Under the pieces are notes generated by a model. That model had not been told where the DNA came from, searched no databases, and was given only the letters and a program-made list of their open reading frames with translations. Of a DNA stretch of 64,000 bases, positions 1 through 10,608 are shown piece by piece (the stretch's first letter is position 1; each line of letters starts with the position of its first letter). The position numbers were made by a program, and so were the translations under genes. Source of the stretch: Cantharellus purpuraceus (taxonomy: Eukaryota > Basidiomycota > Agaricomycetes > Cantharellales > Hydnaceae); assembly GCA_025174535.1 (NCBI GenBank), contig JALBUN010000003.1:1-64000 (forward strand), read 5' to 3'.

Positions 1-634
1 AACTTGATTTTGATGTATGCAGTATAATTGTTTTTCTATTGGACAGGCCTGATCAGATTTCATACAACTCGTGATATGTTTACAAAAGTGCCTGAAGAAT
101 GCGGCAATTGCCGTCAGATGGATGAGACAATAGCATGTCATCTCCTGCATTGGTTCTATTTCAAAGTCGTCCCCTCCGTCAGACTGTGTGTCCTGTGTGT
201 TAGATCTGGGTTGATCCATGCTTACCTGGGAAACTGGAGGGATGGAGATGTGGTGCGCATGTATTAGTCAATTAATTTTCTATTTCATTATCACTCTCTC
301 GTCACTCAAATATCCAGATATGATGGCATTTTGCCTGGTCACGTCGCGCTTTGCCTGGTCATGGGAACCATATCTGCAAAGGGATTTTTCGTTGCAACCG
401 GCCTCCGTAAAGTCGAAGATGCAGCCTAGCATCTGTCAAGATAAAGAACACAACCACTCGCTCGCACACCCAATGGGTCATGGATGGCTCTGAATGTTGG
501 GAGTAGTCGAAGTGTCTTGCACATCATCACACCCTGGAAGGTGGGCAGAGGAAGCGGTGGTGACAAAGGGGAGGCAGAATGCTGATAACTGGCTTTGAGG
601 CAGGGTTAGATTAATTAGACCATGAGATAGGAGA
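1..634 (+). repeat. Downstream part of the duplicated unit, plus orientation
   Basis: This stretch matches the DNA that lies 3' of the DUF6533-like genes elsewhere in the window (compare 34900-35350 in plus orientation and the reverse strand of 17200-17900). Shared landmarks are the 'ggacaggcc' block near 43, the 'ccatgcttac' block near 217, and the 'gggatttttcg' block near 380. It implies another plus-strand unit begins left of the window. Similarity stops abruptly at 634-640, where the large inverted repeat begins. The short open frames inside do not line up with frames in the other copies, so no gene is called. Confidence 0.7.
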
Positions 635-843
635 CGGTGACGAGCCAGGACGCATCGAGGACGCATATCGAACCACTCTGACAGTTCAACTCCGCCAGCG
701 TCTTTTCGTATCAACTTTTAAATAGCGCCGCAACTCCCTATCCACCTCAGTCTCTAATTCGAGCCATCGATTGTCACTCGTGTTTCATCGCCATCGATCA
801 TTATCAGCCTTCTATTCACACCCATCCTTTCATCATCATTCAC

Positions 844-1278
844 ATGGCTTCCCATTCTATTCCCCTCTCCAACATCACTTCTAATAATACGTCACACTGG
901 TCTCTGGACACAGAGGACTATCAAAAATATGCCGAGCTCCATGGGCATGTTAAGCCACCTCCACGTGTCAAAATACTTCCAAAACTCTTTCAACGTCCAA
1001 GATCCCCACCATGTCTCTCTTATGCCATTGGCGATCCCATATTCTTTCACAATTCCGTTGAACCATATACATTCCTCGACATTTCACCTCTATATCGTAA
1101 CACGGATAGAAGAGTCGAACGTGAGGTAGAATTTCAGTCGCCATTGCCGACCTATCCTCCCACTTCAATCCGACTCAGGTTACATCGTGTCAGGCAAAGG
1201 GACCAAATACTCTTGGAGCGGGATACCATATGGAGACGGATCACTAAGACAATAAGGAGTATTTGTTGTGGAAGCTGA
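844..1278 (+). CDS. Hypothetical 144-aa protein, left arm of the inverted repeat
   Basis: Open frame of 144 codons starting MASHSIPLSN, rich in Pro, Arg and Ser, with no signal peptide or membrane segment. I do not recognise a domain. A TATA-like site (TTTTAAATA, about 716-724) lies about 120 bases upstream, and the intervening DNA is pyrimidine-rich like a fungal leader. The frame ends 15 bases inside the LTR-like block that starts near 1264, a position often seen for the last open frame of an LTR element. An otherwise identical copy, differing at one residue (Thr/Ala), lies on the other strand in the right arm. It may be a retroelement-encoded fragment or a captured host sequence; coding status is unproven. 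Confidence 0.4.
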   Translation: MASHSIPLSNITSNNTSHWSLDTEDYQKYAELHGHVKPPPRVKILPKLFQRPRSPPCLSYAIGDPIFFHNSVEPYTFLDISPLYRNTDRRVEREVEFQSPLPTYPPTSIRLRLHRVRQRDQILLERDTIWRRITKTIRSICCGS

Positions 1279-2555
1279 CGGAAGTCCTCATGTGACTCAG
1301 GGTCAATTAACCTTCGGAGCCGTAGGGAAGATGGTATTGGTGGATGTTTCTATTGTTCTTTTATATGACTCACCCCTGTTTCATCTTTTAATTCATTCAT
1401 ACACGACTTACTCATCCTTGTTCTATTTTTGGTTCTTTTATTACTCATCGCCCCCTATTCTTACAAAGATTACCCCTATCTGTCGTTTCATTTCTCCATG
1501 ATTTCCCCTTTAGTAGTTCAACTTCACACGCTTTGTCAGCTGGCTTGATCAGCATTTCTTGCATCATATCGCATCATTTGCTCCTCATATTGTGTCGTTG
1601 TCCCCTGGGGATTTGTATATAAAAGGGCGCTAGTCTTCGCCTTTGGAATAAATCAACAAGTTTTCAGCCAACGCTCTAAAGTCAAAGTCCACGCTCTAAG
1701 TCTACGCTCTACGCTCTACATCACAATCCATCATCTCTACACCGAGGTAAACACCTTGGTTCAACGATCAGATTTCCCTCCGCTGTCGGTTCACTTAAGG
1801 AATAGATCCTATAAGCCTGCGCGCAACGGTCCTAGCAAGCAGACGGTGTGTAACGCAGTTGTTCAGCACTCCAAAGATCAATCAGGGCGAGGAGTATGTA
1901 ACAGGGAAGTGGGATAGTGCTCTGTGGTTGGATGAGGATGGGAGCAAAAGGTCGGTCCCGATGGCTGATCGTGCTCTGTGACTGGATGACAATGCGGAGC
2001 CCGGTTGGGAGGTATGCGAAAGCTGGTTTCAGGAGAATCAACCTCTCGGTGGCGGAGGGAAATCTGATCGTTGAACCAAGGTGTTTACCTCGGTGTAGAG
2101 ATGATGGATTGTGATGTAGAGCGTAGAGCGTAGACTTAGAGCGTGGACTTTGACTTTAGAGCGTTGGCTGAAAACTTGTTAATTGATTCCAAAGGCGAAG
2201 ACTAGCGCCCTTTATATACAAATCCCCAGGGGACAACGACACAATATGAGGAGCAAATGATGCGATATGATGCAAGAAATGCTGATCAAGCCAGCTGACA
2301 AAGCGTGTGAAGTTGAACTACTAAAGGGGAAATCATGGAGAAATGAAACGACAGATAGGGGTAATCTTTGTAAGAATAGGGGGCGATGAGTAATAAAAGA
2401 ACCAAAAATAGAACAAGGATGAGTAAGTCGTGTATGAATGAATTAAAAGATGAAACAGGGGTGAGTCATATAAAAGAACAATAGAAACATCCACCAATAC
2501 CATCTTCCCTACGGCTCCGAAGGTTAATTGACCCTGAGTCACATGAGGACTTCCG

Positions 2556-2990
2556 TCAGCTTCCACAACAAATACTCCTTATTGTCTTAGTGATCCGTCT
2601 CCATATGGTATCCCGCTCCAAGAGTATTTGGTCCCTTTGCCTGACACGATGTAACCTGAGTCGGATTGAAGTGGGAGGATAGGTCGGCAATGGCGACTGA
2701 AATTCTACCTCACGTTCGACTCTTCTATCCGTGTTACGATATAGAGGTGAAATGTCGAGGAATGTATATGGTTCAACGGAATTGTGAAAGAATATGGGAT
2801 CGCCAATGGCATAAGAGAGACATGGTGGGGATCTTGGACGTTGAAAGAGTTTTGGAAGTATTTTGACACGTGGAGGTGGCTTAACATGCCCATGGAGCTC
2901 GGCATATTTTTGATAGTCCTCTGTGTCCAGAGACCAGTGTGACGTATTATTAGAAGCGATGTTGGAGAGGGGAATAGAATGGGAAGCCAT
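2556..2990 (-). CDS. Hypothetical 144-aa protein, right arm of the inverted repeat
   Basis: Mirror copy of the frame at 844-1278, with Ala instead of Thr at residue 12. The two copies are convergent, so transcription of both would give RNAs complementary over most of their length. The same TATA-like element is present in mirror position near 3110-3118. Function unknown. Confidence 0.4.
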   Translation of the reverse strand: MASHSIPLSNIASNNTSHWSLDTEDYQKYAELHGHVKPPPRVKILPKLFQRPRSPPCLSYAIGDPIFFHNSVEPYTFLDISPLYRNTDRRVEREVEFQSPLPTYPPTSIRLRLHRVRQRDQILLERDTIWRRITKTIRSICCGS

Positions 2991-4551
2991 GTGAATGATG
3001 ATGAAAGGATGGGTGTGAATAGAAAGCTGATAATGATCGATGGCGATGAAACACGAGTGACAATCGATGGCTCGAATTAGAGACTGAGGTGGATAGGGAG
3101 TTGCGGCGCTATTTAAAAGTTGATACGAAAAGACGCTGGCGGAGTTGGACTGTCAGAGTGGTTCGATATGCGTCCTCGATGCGTCCTGGCTCGTCACCGC
3201 TAAACGGTGATAACTACACCACATGGTGACGACACCTCGAATGGATACTCAATGACCAAGATCTATGGGAGGTGACCTTAGGCACAGAAACAGTGCCCAT
3301 CCCAGCTAAGCCTGAAGAAGCCACTGCAGTGGAGCGACAGGCGATTGTGGAGTGGAAGAAGAAAGACAAGAAAGCTAGAAAGGAGATATGTCTTAGGATC
3401 TCTGATGAGTATTTGGTATACATTGATCAAACTATGACTGCACCAGAAATTTGGACCAGGCTACAGGGCATCTTTGAGTCCAGGGCAGCTGTCGGCATTG
3501 TCAACATATGATGAGAGTTTTTCTGGACATTCGCTGAGGATGGCATGAGTATGGAAGAACATGTCCACAAACGTCATGGACTGCACCAGCAATTGAATGC
3601 TCGAGGACAAGAAATCAGTGATGCCGATTTTTTGAATACACTACTCACCTCACTACCGGATTCCTGGTCATCATTCATAACCACTATCAATGTGGGAGGA
3701 GCAGTAATTGCATCAGAAGTTTTGATTGCACGGATCTTAGATGAGGATTGGTCCTGAAAAGCAGGGACAGCTTGGCAAACGGCACTAAAGGCCAGAGAGG
3801 ATCAGCCAGGCACTACAAAGGGCAAATGCCACAACTGCAGAAAGAAAGGACACTACATAAAAGACTGTTGGGCAAAGGGTGGCGGCAAGGAGGGTCAGGC
3901 ACCATCATGGTTTAAGGAACCAAAGGATACCGCTAAGCAGTCTAATGAGAATGAGTTTGCATTTATGGCAACTGAAATCACACTTGCATCCATATCAGCC
4001 TCTGATTGGCTTGCTGATTCAGCAGCAACGACTCACATTGCTTGTAACAAGGCAGATTTCACCAGCTACTCCGAGGATGCATCTGAAATTGAGGGGATCA
4101 CACCTGGTGCCACTCTTTGAACCCAAGGACGTGGATCTGTGGCTGTTGAATTCAAAGTTAAAGACAAGATATATTTGGTTGTGCTAAATAATGTCAAACA
4201 TGCACCAGACTCCCCAAATGACCTCATCAGTATAGGACAGCTGACAGATAATGGGCACTCAGCATTTTTCACACCAACTGGTGTAGAATTCAAATCCAAA
4301 ACAGGTGTTACCTTTGGTATAGGGTGCAAAAATGGAAGAATGTATCAAATGCGAGTATGAACCAAACACATGGGTCAGGGTCCAGACTTTGTGGCGGTAA
4401 CAAAGGAGTGCACCCTAGACAAATGGCACCAAATCCTTGGACATGTTAATATCTGGACAATCCGAACCTTGAAGAAGAATAATTTGGTCACGGGACTACA
4501 GATTGATGAGTCACAAGCACCCACCCAATGCAATGCATGTATCCAAGGAAA

Positions 4552-6006
4552 TGTATGGGAACTGGTTTTCCCTTAAAAAGATCTTGTTTAAAGTCCCGAA
4601 ACTGTACAATTCCGCTTGATGGCCTTAAAATATCAGCATATATCTGCTGCTTTCTCTTGATTCAGGGCCATTCAAATATTCTCTATTTTTTTCATATTTT
4701 TTCGGGAATTTTCCATGCAGAAATGAGTCTACAAACTTATTGTTCTGCTGGGTGAAGTTTTGGGACCCACATGGACCCACAAACCTTCCCAGATGTCAGC
4801 AGCCTCAAAGTCAGCCGGAGTCACCCGGACAACTGACTCATTTTCGATCACATGACTCATTTCAATCTCCGACTCAATCTGGTCACCACTGCCAGTAAAT
4901 GCTCAATATCTTCCCAACCACTGCACCTCCTGACTCCATTTTCAGTGGAGAGTTCAATAGAAGCCATGCCTACCCATAGCTGTGCTAATCAGCCTGGGAA
5001 ACGAAGTATTGACCGAGTTATTTGAGTAATGGTGACTCATGCAATGACTCCTGCCATGACTCATGCTATGACTCCTTCCATGACTCATACCATGACTCCT
5101 GTGATTACTCATACTATGACTCCTGCTCTGAGTCACACTATGACTCCATCCATGACTCATGCCATGAGTCAGAGCAAATCCAAGCAGCTCATTGGCTAGG
5201 AAACTTCCACCCCCTTCTCACATATTCCACTAGCTTCCAGTAGTTTCCATCTATTAATAGGTAGAAGTTTCCAGTAGTATTAGTCAGCTCCTGTAAATAC
5301 AATATAAAAGGAGCCCATTCTGCCTCTGAAATCAATAACCATTTCTACCCCATCATTTGCACATCAGTGTGACTAGAGTGACATACAGTGTCATCCTCTA
5401 TATCTCAGTAACTGTTGATTGTCCAGTTCAAGGGTCGCTTACAGTTGTGTAACTGTATTCGATTGCACTCGAAGTAGTGATTGTCCTGCTTTGGGTGTGA
5501 GTGTAGTATCTACCTCGCGTGACTACGAATCTACAGGGTGAGATTGTCTGTCGATAGTCCTGCCATTAGTGCTCTTGTTTAAGTTACTAGTGTGTACTGC
5601 CTTTGCAGAGCATTAGGATCTTGAACTCGTGTGAAGCAGTTGCTAGACTACTTCACACATCACTGTTACCCGCTTCAGAGTGTCACTGGTTGGACGGTCA
5701 GATTCATCCACCTACTTCCTCTAGCCTCTAAGTGCATTCCCCTCTTTTTGGAATATCTGGACCCCTAAGCGTCCATGAACTCTAGACTCTGGAAGTCTTA
5801 TTCATTCCCTACTGCTAAGAAACATATTACCTTCCTGCGTATCGTCTGCATTGACCATTACAACAGATTGTAACCAAAGTACAAATGTTAAATCGTTTCT
5901 GGAGTTGTGCTGCAGTAGGATTTGATATTCTTCTCAGCTGTTCATTCACGGAATTGTGGTGATTTAGAGTTTGCCCTAACACCATAATTTTGTAGGTTCC
6001 AAAACA
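4552..6006 (+). mobile_element. Solo LTR-A (1455 bp) at a deletion junction in copia 1
   Basis: Begins TGTATGGGAACTGG and ends GGTTCCAAAACA, giving the TG...CA ends of an LTR. It contains a long U3 with an array of TGACTCA sites, a TATA box at 5303-5310 (TATAAAAG), then R/U5. Flanks are GGAAA and ATGAC, so there is no target duplication, and about 1 kb of copia integrase coding sequence is missing across it. That fits recombination between two LTR-A insertions rather than one clean insertion. Related copies lie at 12800-13797, 26425-27854, 50708-52660 and 53087-54539. Confidence 0.9.
4834..5310 (+). promoter_or_regulatory. LTR-A promoter: array of TGACTCA (Gcn4/AP-1-like) sites plus TATA box
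   Basis: TGACTCA cores occur at 4834-4840 and 4853-4859, then a dense run between about 5033 and 5175 holds six more cores on either strand, several inside a perfect ATGACTCAT, alternating with ATGACTCC half-variants at roughly 12-15 base spacing. A TATAAAAG follows at 5303-5310. TGACTCA is the established binding site of the fungal bZIP regulator Gcn4/CPC1. That this LTR answers to such a factor is inference. The open frames rich in His, Ser and Met here are by-products of the short repeats. Confidence 0.7.
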
Positions 6007-6534
6007 ATGACCCAACTACAAGAATTGATGACAGGGCATTTGTTAGCCATGAAATCATTACAGCACCTGAGTCTTACAAAGAAGCAATGTCACACAAAGA
6101 CACACCTATGTGGAGAAGCACGATGGAGACTGAAATAGACCAACATGATGAAATCGGCACCTGGGAACTCATGAATCTCCCTCCCAACAGAGCAGCAATC
6201 GGCAGCCGATGGGTATTTGCTGCAAAAACAAAGCCTGATGGCAGCTTTGACAAACTGAAGGCCCATGTTGTAGCTCAAGGTTTCACTCAGCAACCCAGCA
6301 TGGACTATTATGATATCACATCCCCAGTAGTCAAGTTTGATTCCCTACAACTTCTACTGGCAGTTGGCAATGCACTCGATTGGGAAATTGAGATGATGGA
6401 TGTCAAAGGCACTTTTCTGGACTCAAAACTTGAAGAGGAGGTTTACATGCACCAGCCTGAAGGCTTCGATGACGGCACTAGATGTGTTTTAAAGCTACAA
6501 CGTGCTCTATATGGACTCAAACAGGCGGGCAGGA

Positions 6535-7061
6535 TGTTACGCACTAGGTCCGATTGGGGGTCGGAGATTGGGTTGGAGGTCAGGTTGGAGGTTGGGTCGG
6601 AGTCGGAGCACGTCGTGGGGGTCGGAACAGACTTGGCTTCAGCTTATGTGCTGCGCCCTCACTAATACCGGTGTCCAAGATTTCAGAGACAGAGTACAAC
6701 TTAGAGAGTTAGGATCAGACTTAGGAACTAGGTGTGATTCAATATTTGAACTGGGGAATGAAGTCCCTAGTTGGGCAACTTAAATACATATTTTGAAATC
6801 TAATAATAATTACTCCGGTGATGGGTCTCTGAGGCCGACGGCCTTACATGAGTATGTCTGAGTCCGATGGGGAGGGATGTCCAGGTTCCTATGGTGATGC
6901 TGATGCATCAATCGGAACTGGAGACGGATGGGTGGAATTGGCGGTAACAATTGGACAGGTAGATGGAGATGGTGGTTTCCAAATGGAGTATAGATTTCAT
7001 ATGCATGGGGATCTGAGTGGATCAGATGGGGATCTGGACATTAATGAATATAGTCATAACA
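6535..7061 (+). mobile_element. Solo LTR-B (527 bp) with target duplication CAGGA
   Basis: Begins TGTTACGCACTAGG and ends ATAGTCATAACA. CAGGA is present on both sides (6530-6534 and 7062-7066). Removing the insert plus one CAGGA rejoins the copia RT frame exactly after the KQAGR segment. The element has short inverted TGTTA/TAACA ends, a (T)GGAGTCGG-rich segment near 6555-6620, and no coding capacity. A full copy in the opposite orientation is at 51785-52300 and a truncated one at 25977-26424. Confidence 0.92.
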
Positions 7062-8146
7062 CAGGACTTGGCACCAGCAACTGCACAATACACTGCTAAG
7101 TTTTGACTATACACAAAGTACAGCTGATGAGTGTATCTATATCAGAACCAGCAAATCTGGCATGGAGGTTATTTCAGTTTATGTGGACGATTTAGGACTC
7201 TTCGCAAGCTCAAAAGAAGGGATGAGATGGATTAAGGGGGAGCTGAATGAGAAATTTACTATGACAGATTTGGGGGAGATGAAGAAGATCTTAGGTCTAA
7301 GGGTTGAGAGGAATCGTGAGGAAGGGATGCTGAAGATTTCCCAAGGGCCATACATCAATGTTGTTCTTGCTCATTTCCATATGCAAGACACGAACCCGGT
7401 CTCCAACCCACTCAGCAAAACAGTCAAATTGATGTCGGCCAAGGAAACTGCACATGCCAGAAATGACATACCTTATGCAATGGCGATTGGATCGATCATG
7501 TATGCAGCACTTGGCACACAACCTGATCTAGCATTTACAGTGCAACACTTGAGCCAATTCACAACATCATACAAGCAAGAGCACTGGACTGCAATCAAGC
7601 ATGTACTCCGATATCTTAAAAGCACTCGTGATGGCGGCATCGTATTCAAAAAGGGTGTTGGACTGGACCTCAAACTTTTTGTGGACTCAGATTATGCCAA
7701 TTGAGTGGACGCACTCTCAATCAGTGGATATGTGGCAATGATCAGCGGAGGCTGCATTGTGTGGAGTTCTAAAAAACAAAGGATGATCGCACTATCAACT
7801 ACAGAGGCAGAATATATTGCATTGACAGAAGGAGCAAAGCAATTGGTCTGGCTATGATGGTTTCTCCAAAACCTCAACTTCGACCAGTCCAAACCAACTT
7901 CCATCAGATCCAATAATGTCAGTGCAATTACAATCTCCCACGATGCAACTTATCATGCCTGCACGAAACACATCAACGTTGCCTACCATTTTATTTGCGA
8001 GAAAGTGGCTTCAAATGAAGCAACACTTACCTATGTCCAGTCAAAGGAGAATCCAGCAGACTTAATGACCAAGGGCTTGGAAGTCAACCAACACCAGTAT
8101 CTTTGCACGAAGCTAGGCTACTCGGACCTCTCAATTTGAGGGGGAG

Positions 8147-8498
8147 TGTTGTCAGAACGATGATGCAGGGTCACTAGATGAGAGTGGATAGATGAGAGTG
8201 GATAGGCGAGAGTGGATAGGTGAGAGTGGATAGACAAGAGTGGATATGGGAAGGCAAGACAATACAAAGGTGGACAGAAGATATCTGACTCGTCAAATTG
8301 AGAGTCTGCCTGGTTTATTATTAGAATAGTTGGCTTGTATAAAAAGCAGGTAGATTCCTGCTGCTATGGACATCAAATCAAGCTCTTTAAATTCACTTCA
8401 ACTGATAACCTGTACTATGTCAGGCTACATTTGATTGTAAGTAATGATACAAAAACTATTAAGAGCGATTGATCCTCACCTGAGTTGTTAGATAGACA
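8147..8498 (+). mobile_element. 3' LTR of copia 1 (352 bp)
   Basis: Directly follows a polypurine tract (TTTGAGGGGGAG at about 8135-8146) after the last RNase H codons. It starts TGTTGTCAGAACG and ends TTAGATAGACA. A TATA-like TGTATAAAAAGC lies near 8337. Near its start it carries a five-unit 14-bp minisatellite at 8177-8246. The matching 5' LTR is missing. Confidence 0.85.
8177..8246 (+). repeat. 14-bp minisatellite, five exact-length units, inside the copia 1 LTR
   Basis: Five adjacent units of the form GRYRAGAGTGGATA occupy 8177-8190, 8191-8204, 8205-8218, 8219-8232 and 8233-8246. They differ only in the first four bases. They lie in U3 upstream of the LTR TATA box, so they could act as repeated protein-binding sites, or they may simply reflect replication slippage. 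Confidence 0.9.
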
Positions 8499-8639
8499 AC
8501 TGAGGGCTAAAAAAAACCCCACCAAAACATTCCTTATCCTTTGTAATCATGTGACTATGTGCACGTGTCTCTCTCTCACTATGATTGATTTCAATACAAT
8601 CTACAAGGTTTGACGTGTTATGCTGAGTAACTTATATTC

Positions 8640-8936
8640 TAGGATCTGGGATCCATGGGAGTAAAACAATAAGACAGATATGGAGTACAACACAGAAAGG
8701 AGTTTGGAGTTCAGACCCAAGTCTGAACTATACTAAGCAATATAAAAGAAGGGGTTTGTTGTACCCCATAAGAAGACACTACTTATGGAGAACAATAAGA
8801 AAAGGAGTTCAGAGTTGACGAAGGTGGAGTTGATGGAGGTGAAGTAGGGAGATGGAGATGGAGTTGGAGATGGAGTCTGGAGATGGAGTCTGGAGATGGA
8901 GTCTGGAGATCGGACTTGGTGTTACAGGATGTAACA
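8640..8936 (+). mobile_element. LTR-C, 3' half
   Basis: Shares with 52850-53080 and 54540-54601 the block with an AATATAAAAG promoter element (near 8740), a run of GGAGATGGAGT-type repeats at 8850-8908, and the terminal palindrome TGTTACAGGATGTAACA (8920-8936). The 5' half, beginning TGTTAAGG in complete copies, is absent. Bases 8499-8639 hold no recognisable feature. Confidence 0.7.
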
Positions 8937-8940
8937 CCAT

Positions 8941-9192
8941 TGTTTCAGGTGTTGTCACACCTATACTTTACATAATATTGTTTTCACCACTGCAGAAGTA
9001 TATATCATGTCTGCAGCTAGTCACTCATCCTCAGCCATATCCACAATATATGGACTGAGGTGAGAAACATTGGTTCACATTTCCTTTCAGTCCATACTTA
9101 TATTTGTATCTTGTAGGTTATCTTGTTCAGGTAATTACACCAAGCCATATCCACAGTATACAGACTGAGATTATCTTGTTCAGATTACAACA
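8941..9192 (+). mobile_element. Solo LTR-F
   Basis: Close relative of 29255-29507, the LTR of the third copia element, but on the opposite strand. It ends ...GTTCAGATTACAACA, exactly the end that abuts the primer-binding site at 29254. The first few bases of the LTR appear lost against the neighbouring LTR-C. No target duplication is evident. Confidence 0.7.
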
Positions 9193-10332
9193 CCACCTTG
9201 TGGCCAGTGATGCTTCTGAAGAAGCATCACACATAGCACATAAACTTCATCCTACCTAAGTATCACCTGTTTCCATCGCCTGATCTCAGTTATTAGGTCA
9301 AAGACTCAGAAACATGATATTCTTACCAATAGCAACTGAGGGCAAGCTAGTTGATTTGTACACAGCATATGGACTGATGTTTCCGAGAGCTGATTGCTTG
9401 TCTGTAGTCAAGTCCTTTAGCACTGTTTTGACATGAGCATGTGCATCTATGACTTCAAAATCTGATTCATTAGAGGTGGCATGGAAATGATCAGATATGG
9501 GGGAACACACCAAGTGAGGTGTCATAGTAGCTGCTACATAAGACCTGCAACAATTAGAGCAACCAAACTTCCATCAGTTTCAGTGCCTATAAACAGAATA
9601 CATGTGTGCACCCATATGATGTCTTGTCCACTAGCCTCTGATCACTCATCATGAATGGGGAAGTTAAGCAACAAAGGATCCATTGTGGCATCTGAAAGAA
9701 GAGTAGATATCAGGAAATGATGGTTTCAGCCTCAGGCTCCTGGAGATTCCAGAGTGGACACTGTTGGAGGCACCTTGTGATCCTCAAGAGTCTAATGTGA
9801 TATCGCAAACTGTGGAGAAAAGCCTGTCAGTCTAGCATAAGCTATATCAACAGGAACAGTGGCTGTATCAGTGTGCGCTCAAGGGTCGCTGAGCTCAGAT
9901 GCAATCCCTTGGCTGCTAGTAATGGCCTTTGGCATTTGTGTTGGTGGCAAATTTAGCCTCTAAAGGTTCTGAATCTTGTGATATATCAGCAGAAACATTG
10001 CCTAGTCAAAAGACGATTCATGGAAGTGATAGGAGCTAGTGCTAGGTGAGGGCACAGCTTGGTTCAGACTATCTGGATGGCTGGGATACAATGAATAGAT
10101 TGACCTGTCAAGTATTCTTTGAAATCACAGATAACTATGACACACCCATGCAACACCTATACTCATTGCTGTCAATGTTTGACAGAAACTCCATGTGAGT
10201 GTAGCTGCCCGGAATTGATCAGATCATTATGCTGAATAACCAACAGAGCTTCTGCCAACTGGATGTTACTACTGGTGAGTTTTCTGCCTTTTGGCTGTGT
10301 GTGTATTATTGTGATGCTTACCACCCCCATTC
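9193..10332 (-). repeat. Unidentified co-duplicated module (copy 1, 3' part), minus orientation
   Basis: Matches 19860-20820, 23800-24960 and, on the other strand, 35690-36290. Two blocks stay open or nearly open between copies: a segment ending SLPSVAIGKN at about 9325-9525, followed on the minus strand by a GTAAGA splice donor, and a segment containing NIQLAEALL at about 10200-10270. These could be exons of one gene whose product I do not recognise. The module is cut at 10332 by the complete copia element and resumes at 15862. A perfect hairpin with 11-bp arms and a 2-base loop lies at 9207-9230. Confidence 0.5.
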
Positions 10333-10608
10333 TGTCGATCAAAGTAGAGGTCAAGAAGTTATTTTTTTTCATGCTACTACCGTTCCATTTTATACAGGAA
10401 GAACATATTCAAAATCTACCTATTGTGCAGTCTATAACTATTGTCTGACATGATACATTGTTCAGATCATGTGACTGCCTGTGTCAGCATCCTATTGTGG
10501 AGACTATGAGAATTGTATGTCATTGTCCTGAATATTACCGTTGTAGTCTTCATCCATCTCATTGTCCATTGCCTCTGTGTTGTCACCACTCATACAATTT
10601 GCCCAACA
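10333..10608 (-). mobile_element. 3' LTR of copia 2 (276 bp)
   Basis: On the minus strand it begins TGTTGGGCAAATTG and ends ...CGACA. It is preceded on that strand by a polypurine tract (AATTGAGGGGGCA, about 10609-10621). Nearly identical to the 5' LTR at 15589-15861, apart from a few bases close to the internal end. The left flank CATTC (10328-10332) is repeated at 15862-15866. Confidence 0.95.

Larger units (their letters stand above)
635..3199. repeat. Giant near-perfect inverted repeat (about 1.15-kb arms, 0.27-kb loop)
   Basis: Bases 635-1783 are the reverse complement of 2052-3199 with only a handful of differences (for example T/C at 686, A/G at 877, a two-base difference near 1650, and a one-base indel). 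The loop is 1784-2051. Each arm carries a TATA-like site, a 144-codon open frame, and an outer block starting with TGTTGTGGAAGC (about 1264 in the left arm) that contains TATATAAAAG at 1616-1625 and resembles an LTR. The left flank is the duplicated unit. The right flank is the interior of a copia gag gene whose own LTR is missing, so no target duplication can be seen. Confidence 0.93.
3200..8146 (+). pseudogene. Ty1/copia retrotransposon 1, gag-pol, truncated and interrupted
   Basis: The order of domains is that of copia elements. Gag starts mid-protein at 3200 (LNGDNYTTW block), followed by a CCHC zinc knuckle at about 3829-3870 (CHNCRKKGHYIKDC), an aspartic protease (WLADSAATTHI near 4010), the GAG-pre-integrase segment to about 4551, reverse transcriptase from about 6007 (RWVFAAKTKPDG, then YVDDLGLFA near 7180), and RNase H with the DSDYAN and KHINVAYHF motifs to 8140. 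The integrase core is absent: an LTR-A copy occupies 4552-6006 and the sequence resumes at the RT N-terminus. A second LTR (LTR-B, 6535-7061) splits the RT but has a perfect 5-bp target duplication, so the frame is continuous if it is removed. In-frame TGA stops occur at 3227, 3509, 3512, 3755, 4118, 4358, 7702 and 7855. The 5' LTR is lost at the inverted-repeat boundary. Not functional. Confidence 0.93.

Noticed and set aside
4954..5243. His/Ser/Met-rich or Asp/Ser/Cys-rich open frames on both strands
   Set aside because: They are translations of the short ATGACTC repeats in the LTR-A promoter and recur identically in the copies at 27189-27454 and 53849-54138.
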